Assembly (NCBI RefSeq): GCF_011397635.1
Contig: NC_064772.1
Coordinates: forward strand, 15,267,035-15,331,034
Length of the DNA: 64,000 bases
Direction of reading: 5' to 3'
Source: Epinephelus fuscoguttatus
Lineage: Eukaryota > Chordata > Actinopteri > Perciformes > Serranidae
Part shown: piece after piece, positions 57,243 to 64,000 of the stretch
Position numbering within the stretch: position 1 is the stretch's first letter
Layout: every line of letters begins with the position of its first letter
Made by a program: the position numbers and the translations under genes
Notes under the pieces: model-generated
Database searches by the model: none
The model's input: the letters and a program-made list of their open reading frames with translations, nothing else
Told to the model about the DNA's origin: nothing

Positions 57243-60200
57243 CTACTGCATGATAGCCAGGAACTTGCTCTCCTCAGCCAGTGTGGTGAGGAGAGAGCTC
57301 ATGTCTCCAATTGCCATGTTGTTTAGGCCGGGGGCCACGCTGTGGAAGGTGGCAGATGCTCGAGGGGTGGTCAGGCGTGATGAGGTCCTGGACAGACCCT
57401 GGAAGATGGAGGGACTCAGGACCCCTGAGACTAGGCTACCTTGGTCATAGCCATCCTCCAGCATGGCTCCAAAGTCCAGACTTACCCCCTCGTCTAATAC
57501 ACCGGGCACACTGGCATCTACTGTGCTGGTCACCTGGTCTGCACCAGGGGAGAGAAGGGCAGCCGAGTTCCCGCCACTGCTGCCGACACCTTGTCCCACA
57601 GACTCAACCATGGAGTCCAGCAGACACTGGTCCTCCAGTACAGGAAACGAGGAGGCCTTGCGATCCACTGATTCGTAAGCAAGGCAGTCACCAAAGCCCT
57701 GCTCTATGTATCCATGCTCTGGGCCCTCTAGTTTCAGCCCAGATACCTGATGCGCAAGCGAACAGTGGTCCCCACTTCTCTGCAGTTGTTGCTGCTGGTT
57801 GAGACTTGCCAGGATTTCACCGGAGTTCTCTGGATTGAGGTACTGCTGAGTCCTGGCCAAGTTCCTGCAGCCGTTCGGAGGGCGAGGGACATGGACCTGC
57901 CGATTGTGATGAAGAGCAGTTCCCTGGGAGAGGCTGGGGAGGCTGTCCATAGAGGCCCTGCTCAGGATTAAGTTGTTCCCGATCTGACAAGAGGTGCTAC
58001 TGCTGTGGTTCTGCTGGAAGTTGCTCTGTTTCTGAGGTCCATTGGGGGCCTGCTGTTTGAAGCCCTGCTGAAGAGGCCTGTCGATGATCTGTGAAAAATT
58101 CGGCCTTCCAAAGGTGTTTGTAGAGTTCTGACCTCTCATCTCCATGCAGGAGTTAGGCGACGTCTCCAGCTTCACCACAGGGTTGACACAGCAAGCACTT
58201 TGAGATTGATTCGCCTGGGCACAACTGTTCTGGAAATCAAGGGGCACTTGCTGCTGAACCATCATGTTTCCAAACCTGCCAAAAGGCGCAGACACAGGTC
58301 CGTGTTCTACGGCCGACCACCTTCCACATTGTGTCTGGTGATTTTGCTCCCTCTGAGGGGACCTGTCAGCACTCCCAGACGTCACTTCATTCCACTGGAT
58401 GGGAAGCTTACTTGGGCTCGTTGGCTCTACTATCTGCTGGAGACTGTGGGACCCAGGGAAGGCCATATTTAACCCTGCAGTCTGGATCTGTTCTATCTCC
58501 TCCATAGATGGGTGGGAGGTGTCCCTTTGGCTAGAAGCTATTTGGTCCTCATTGTGCATGTAGGAGCCACCATCCCCCTGAACCTGGGAGTGGAGATACT
58601 GCACCAGGTCATCTGGTAGCATATCCTCATCCCCAAGCAACAGGCCTGCCTCCCCATCGTCCTCCATCGCCAGGGCTTCTAAGGCTGCGTGTTCTGCGAT
58701 GCTTGATGTGTACGGTGAGTGCTGCAGGCCTCTCTGCAGGTTGCCCTCTGAGCGTGTGTAGTTCTGTAGGCTAAAGCTGCGAGTTTCAGGTGTAGAATGA
58801 TGAGACAGAGGTGGAAGAGGGTGGAGGTTGTTAAGGCTGTTGAAGCGTTGCACTGGGGGCAGACTGCAAATGTCACGAGTCTGTGTCCGCACTGGGTCAC
58901 TGGCCCTCCGGTTCCCATTCAGCGGCCCCTCGCCAGGATAGAGGACCCTCCTCCTGTAACCTGCATGTCCCATATACCCATTGGTGTACCCGTTAGTGCC
59001 ATCATTGCAGCAATGTGGCCTGACAAGAGGTGGCAAAGAGTGGTTGCTACCACCCTCATCCATCATGGCCATGCGAGTCTTCAAGCTCATGCGCTCCATG
59101 TTGGGAAGGGGCGTGGGAGGCGGGCCGCCAGTTGCTGCTGCATACTTGGCTTTCAGGTGGTAGTGCTGTGCTGGGGTTAAAGTGAGCATTCCCCTTGACC
59201 CTCCTCCTCCTACACCTACTCCTCCTACACCTCCACAGCCCCCACCTGAGAGTATGCCTCCACCCCCTCCTCCTGTCCCACCTCCATACTGGCTTGCCTC
59301 GCTGGACCGGCGGGAGGCATCAGTGGAGATGGGGTCATAAGAGTCGGTGGAGCTAAGGTTGTGGAGGCGGCGGTGATGGGTGGCTGCCGTCGTACCCTCA
59401 CTCTGGGAAGCCTGGCTGGAGCGTCGACTGGAGAAGCAGGGGGAGATGCCTGAGGAGCGACGGCTGCTGCTAAGGTAAGCTGAGCTGGTGGCGCTACCAC
59501 TGCTGTCACGCCGGTCTCGGAGCAAGTTGAGCACAGTTAGCTCTGTGCTACCCAGCTCAGCATGAGCAGGTGGCTGAGGAGCAGACACCCCCCACTGCCT
59601 GCCCAGACAGGATCCTGGGGAGAAACACAGACAGAGAGGGAGGAATGAATAAAGTTTGGACACTGAAATGATGATTATGAGATTAGAGAGAGAAAAGGCC
59701 AAACAAGTTAAGTGTGAGTGCAGAGAGATCCCTCAAACAGATGTTTCCACAGACAACAGGCAGCACTTGGCCATGAAACACTGTTACATGCTATTTTCTC
59801 TGATATGATATACGGCTTGATATGGTTCTGATACCATTTTACAGCGGAACAGTAAATTTTAAGCATTTGTTTTGCTTGAATGCTTCAGCCAAAATGGGCA
59901 AGATGGAATTCAGGATAATTTATTTCTCAGAGCGGGATTTGTGCACACATTTGATGTGTAAATTCAGTGTACAGGTGCTTTTCAACTGTAGAAATTCCTA
60001 CATGAGCTCAATCGTGTTAAAGTGAGGATACTACATGCTGTCAGAAATTTGTGAGGGTTGTCGATTAAGGAGTACTTCACCCCCAAATGACCATTTGTAT
60101 ATCAATTACTCAACCCATGATGTGTAATATTTGTGAAGCCTCTGATGAACCAAGAATGCAAAAATTGAGGAAAGCATCCGTTTATAAAATCTTACACAAC

Positions 60201-63200
60201 TCGTGCAGTATAATTTATGTCTCCTTATCTAGTCTTATGCTCAGTACTTCCCAAACAGACAGTGATTTCAAATGGGGAACTTAATTGAAAGTGAAACTTA
60301 TCTATGCTCTCTTCAAAGCCAGACTCTATTGACAAAAACAGTAATTTTACCTCGCTGAACACGGGAGTTGCTGGTCTACCTCTGCCTCTTTCAATTAGTT
60401 TGTTTGTGTAATTGTGTGACTTTGGTGTTTTGAAGGGTTAATTCTAATTCACTACAGCCACACAATAACGCAAACCAAAGTGAGGCAGTGGCAGACCAGC
60501 AGCTTCTGTGTTCAGCAAGCTTGAATTACAGTTTTTGTCAATGGAGTCTGGCTTAAAAGAGAGCATAGATAAATTTCACTTCCAGTTTAGTTCCCCTTCG
60601 GAAAAGGCTGTGTGTTTGGAAAATACTGAGCATGACTGGATAAATTAGACTTGTAGTAGTAAGTTTGTAAACAGATGTTTTGATGTAGTTTTGCTTTTAA
60701 ATGTGGACCCCAATGAATTCAATTCATTATGACTTTCTCCGTTTTTGGATTCCTCATTTACCAAAAGCATGTGAGATAAACAAATTTTTCTTTACAAATT
60801 CGAAGTAACACAGGGTGAGTAACTGATTTACAAATGGTCATTTGGAGGGTGAAGTATCCCTTTAAGAGCATTTAGAAAAAGGTTTCACTTGGGCCTAAAA
60901 TTCAGGGACCTTGAAACAAAAGAAAAAAAAGTTTAACTTACCCTTCCCCAGGATGTTGGGTAGTGTGGAACCTTTAGGGGGCGGTGTAGGGGACAGGGGC
61001 CCCAGCCTGGGCAGCGCTCCATTCACCTGCTTCAGCCTCTCCATCTTGATGTGCTCCATCCAGCGCAGGGGGCGGCCGACACTTCGCCTCGCCTGCAGGG
61101 TCAGCATGGCCGCGGTCGCCGTGGAGACTGTGGAGTCCATGATGGGGGCTGGCTCACCCTCACACTCCTCCTCCACCTCCTCATCATTTTCCTCTTTCTC
61201 CTCGTCCTCCTCCAGCCCCTCCCCTGGCGAGCGTCCGGCGCTCACAGCAAGCTGGACTCCACTGCTGGGATAGGTGCTGACGGGGGACTGGTCACTGCTG
61301 CATGTAGACTGACCGCCAGGGCTTGGCTGAGACGTCTGACAAAGAAGAAAGGAAAAACAAGATTAGGAAGTTTGTCTCAGGAAACACGAGGGAAGGTGTA
61401 TACAGTATCACATGTCACAAACAATGACAGTGTAATCGTTTGAAGGATGTATTCCCTAATGATCATACCAAATGAAAGACCATTAAATAAGATGACTCCA
61501 TCCTTGTGATCACATAATCATCTTGCATAACCACTGCAGTTTGAACTAACTGTCCAAACCACAGAACCAACTGCCTTTAAAAAAAAGAGAAGACAGTGTT
61601 TTTCACATTACTGGGGCATGAGTAATACCTCCCCTGTGATCCAGTCAGGAAAAACACATGAAGAAAATAAATACAATAAAAGAGAAATCATGTTTTGGGT
61701 TGTTTTCAGAAGATACACAAATAGGATAAAGGCCTCTTGTGAGACAGAGTGGAGCCTAATTAGGTTGTTTACTGAATTTTAGGAACTATGTTGCACTGAG
61801 GAATAATGCAATTACTTTTTTTGGCATCAAGTGTCAACAGAGTTTAGAGGGTATTCACTCGCTTCACTGTTGAACGAATTTGGCTGCACAATGGGGCCCT
61901 GGGCATTCTTTCAATGCCTCACAGTTTTGCCCAAAGGCATGGGCACTGCTTAGAAAAAAAATACATCGCCTCTGGTAAATAACACTGCAACTCTTCAAAG
62001 TGTGGTAAAATGAGAATCTTTTTATGAATGTGAATAATGAGGGATGCCTACAATGAGAACAAATCTGCCATGGTTTGGGTGAAAGTCAAGCAGATGTGAT
62101 GGGATGAGAAAAGACGATAATCAGACAATAAAACAATGAGCAGGATGGGAAACAGTCAGACTTGGAAAGAATATTTTACAAATGCAATGTGAAGGGACAC
62201 CTATCTCACCTGATTACCCACTGTCCTTAGAAAGGGAAGGAGAGAATGCCGAAGCATCGGATAGAAAGAAAAAGTTTACTCATTAGATGACTTCAGTGTT
62301 AAATGTGTATGCCCCTAATTAAATGTTAAATCACACTATAAAGTAGGCATTTAAACTAACTATGTTAAAGGAATACTTCAATCCCCAATGGACCACTTGT
62401 ATATCAAATACTCACTCCTAGTTGTGAAAGAAGAATCCACACTGGAGCTATCAGTTTGCCACTGCATTGATCAGTTAGTATGTTTGTCTTATTTTGTGAC
62501 TTTGGTGTTTTGATGTTTTTGTCAATGGAGTCTGGCTTTAAAGAGAGCATAGATACGTTTCATTTTTAGTTCACCCCATTAGAAAGGGCTGTCTGAGCAT
62601 ACACCTGGAGAAATAAAACTTGGATTTTATTGTGAGAGTTCCTATGTGGATGTTTTGATGTAGTTTTGCTGTTGCTAAACCTGGGCCCCTATGACTTCAA
62701 TTCATCAAGAATTTTCTTTGTTTTTTATTCTTTGCTCACCATGTGAGAATAATAGTTTTCTTCAAAAATAAACATTAACACAGGGTGAGTAACTCATATA
62801 CAAATGATTCTTTGGGGGGTGAACTATCCCTTTAAGGTGAAGGAATTATTAGTAAAAGTATTAGAAAATAGTTAAAATAATGTTAAAGCTATCAGTGCAG
62901 GCCTTAAATTAAGTCTTACCATGGGCTTCTCTGTCTTGATGGACTTGACCTGCAGACATTCATCCTGTTTTGAGGTAGCATGGTTGTACTCCCTTTGGTC
63001 CGTATACCCTCCCAGGGGCAGTTGCCCTGGTGAGCGGCCCTGGCTGTTGCCCCCAGGCTCTCGTTGGGGCGGAGGGCGCGGGTAATCTCCGCGCTGTTTC
63101 TTGGTGACGTGCGCCTCCGGCCCGTGCACCGTCTTCACGTGCTTGCGTAAGGAGCTGGGGTCCGTGTAGCGCTTGGTGCAGCCTGGGATTTTACACACAT

Positions 63201-63721
63201 ACGGTTTCTAAGAAATGAAAGGAGAAAATGAGCTGTGAGAAACACGTTGCTTGTAAACACCACATTCAAGCAGCAAAATCAAAGGAGCATAATTGTTTGA
63301 AATTTGTCAGTACCTCATTTGAGTGTGTGCGATTCTGATGTTTCGCCCGGTCTGAGGCGTTGGAAAAGGCCTTGTTGCAGCCTTCATGTTCACACACATA
63401 AGGTTTCTCTCCAGTGTGTGAGCGTAAGTGAGTTTTAAGGTTTTCCAGACGGGAGTAGGCCTTGGCACAGCCTTCAAACTGCAGGAAGAGAGAGTAGAGG
63501 ACATCACTCACACAGCCCGAATCTCCTGTTAGCAGGTTACAAGTCAACTGAGCAAACAGCAGTTTCCTTACTGTGCACTTGTGGGGTTTTTCCCCAGTAT
63601 GCCTGCGCATGTGGACCACCAGCATGTATTGTGCCTTGAAGGGCTTCTGCTCTCGGGAACATTCCTCCCACCGACACACAAACTCCTTCTTCTCCCCATG
63701 GATGTGGTCATTGTTGATGTG
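57243..63721 (-). CDS. gli3: gli3, zinc-finger transcription factor of Hedgehog signalling (3' part, five exons)
   Basis: Minus-strand exons 63721-63572, 63478-63314, 63207-62920, 61335-60942 and 59614-57243 join in phase to 1122 residues ending ESKFLAIMQ. They encode [18 protein letters not shown] onward (end of finger 1 and fingers 2-5: [67 protein letters not shown]), then VTKKQRG, a linker with [14 protein letters not shown] and [15 protein letters not shown], and the large C-terminal exon. That exon has repeated PKA-type RRSS sites ([28 protein letters not shown]), [35 protein letters not shown] and [17 protein letters not shown]3 is a bifunctional activator or processed repressor controlled by PKA/GSK3/CK1 phosphorylation in the RRSS cluster. 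[10 protein letters not shown], the QRG-PRPPP-RSPG linker and LQVK-EKPM favour gli3 over gli2. The 5' exons lie beyond 64000. Confidence 0.9.
60065..60865. mobile_element. TTAA foldback repeat, copy D, in the last gli3 intron
   Basis: The left end TTAAGGAGTACTTCACCCCC then AAATGACCATTTGTATATCA is mirrored by TTTACAAATGGTCATTTGG and GAAGTATCCCTTTAA, about 40 bases of inverted repeat with TTAA borders. Core CCAGACTCTATTGACAAAAA near 60321 pairs with TTTTGTCAATGGAGTCTGG near 60534. It lies between exons 59614 and 60942. Confidence 0.8.
62365..62835. mobile_element. TTAA foldback repeat, copy E (shortened), in a gli3 intron
   Basis: The left end TTAAAGGAATACTTCAATCC and the right end GGTGAACTATCCCTTTAA are inverted, with TTAA borders. 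It has ACTTTGGTGTTTTGATG and GTCAATGGAGTCTGGC but lacks much of the left arm seen in copies A and D, so it is an internally deleted copy. It lies in the intron between 61335 and 62920. The remainder of that intron (61336-62364) shows nothing I can name. Confidence 0.7.
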
Positions 63722-64000
63722 CTGGAATAAGAAGATGAAAGAACTCAATACAAAAGCTCCTCAGAGTGCCATTTTCCCCTTGAATTGATTTGTGGTTCAA
63801 CATGAGGGTGCTTTGCTCTGCAACATAAGAGGTAAATTATATAAAATTCTTTTTTTCTGATTTCCATTTCTTTTCATGTGATACTTCATTACATTTCTTC
63901 CACCTCATTTCTCTTAACTCTTTCCTTCCTTTCTATTCTTCCTCTCTTTCTGACTCTGTTGACTTGTGAGTCTCAGTGTCCGATCTGAACAGGATTTTCA

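Noticed and set aside
58797-59509. Open frames in other phases or strand over the gli3 last exon
   Set aside because: By-products of the GC-rich, repeat-containing coding exon; no start context, domain or splice support.
57243-63721. Assignment as gli2 or gli1
   Set aside because: The linker after the fingers (KKQRG, PRPPP, RSPG, ECLQVK, EKPM) and the [10 protein letters not shown] cluster fit what I recall of GLI3 better; gli1 lacks much of this C-terminal organisation.

Overview
The window is vertebrate nuclear DNA, almost certainly from a teleost fish and probably a spiny-rayed one. It shows multi-exon genes with GT-AG introns, recognisable vertebrate orthologues, and a dense load of teleost-type interspersed repeats (tRNA-derived SINEs, LINE 3' ends, TTAA-bounded foldback elements, a hAT relic, a solo LTR). 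No prokaryotic, viral or CRISPR-like system was seen, and I found no undescribed gene system.

Layout. (1) 1-4.2 kb, minus strand: the first four coding exons of tmx3, an ER thioredoxin-like transmembrane oxidoreductase; the gene runs off the left edge. (2) 4.3-10.6 kb: intergenic repeats, then probable 3' UTR of the next gene. (3) 10.6-24.06 kb, minus strand: the complete five-exon pxdc1 (PX domain containing 1), with a 10.5 kb first intron full of repeats. (4) 24.1-42.5 kb: an 18 kb gap between divergent genes. It holds nested mobile elements and one broken copy of a cysteine-rich multicopy gene, but no intact gene that I can support. (5) 42.5-54.3 kb, plus strand: the complete 16-exon prpf4b (PRP4 kinase), which I reconstruct as 1020 residues, with its poly(A) signal. 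(6) 55.5-64 kb, minus strand: the last five coding exons of gli3 (most of the zinc fingers through the C-terminus) plus its 3' UTR; the 5' part lies beyond the right edge.

Exon boundaries were set by hand from splice sites, reading phase and family recognition. Every junction keeps frame in all four genes. The divergent pxdc1/prpf4b pair matches the order I recall for human 6p25. tmx3 and gli3 are on other human chromosomes, so those neighbours probably reflect fish-specific linkage. The four genes have unrelated jobs (ER redox folding, phosphoinositide binding, splicing kinase, Hedgehog transcription factor) and do not form a functional cluster.

The less ordinary material is mostly mobile DNA and small variations in the genes: a palindromic TTAA-bounded repeat family with copies in prpf4b and gli3 introns, a hAT-like relic with an exact 8-bp target duplication, a solo LTR with an exact 5-bp duplication, a LINE inserted cleanly in another LINE, a CGYC redox site in tmx3, and low-complexity insertions in gli3.
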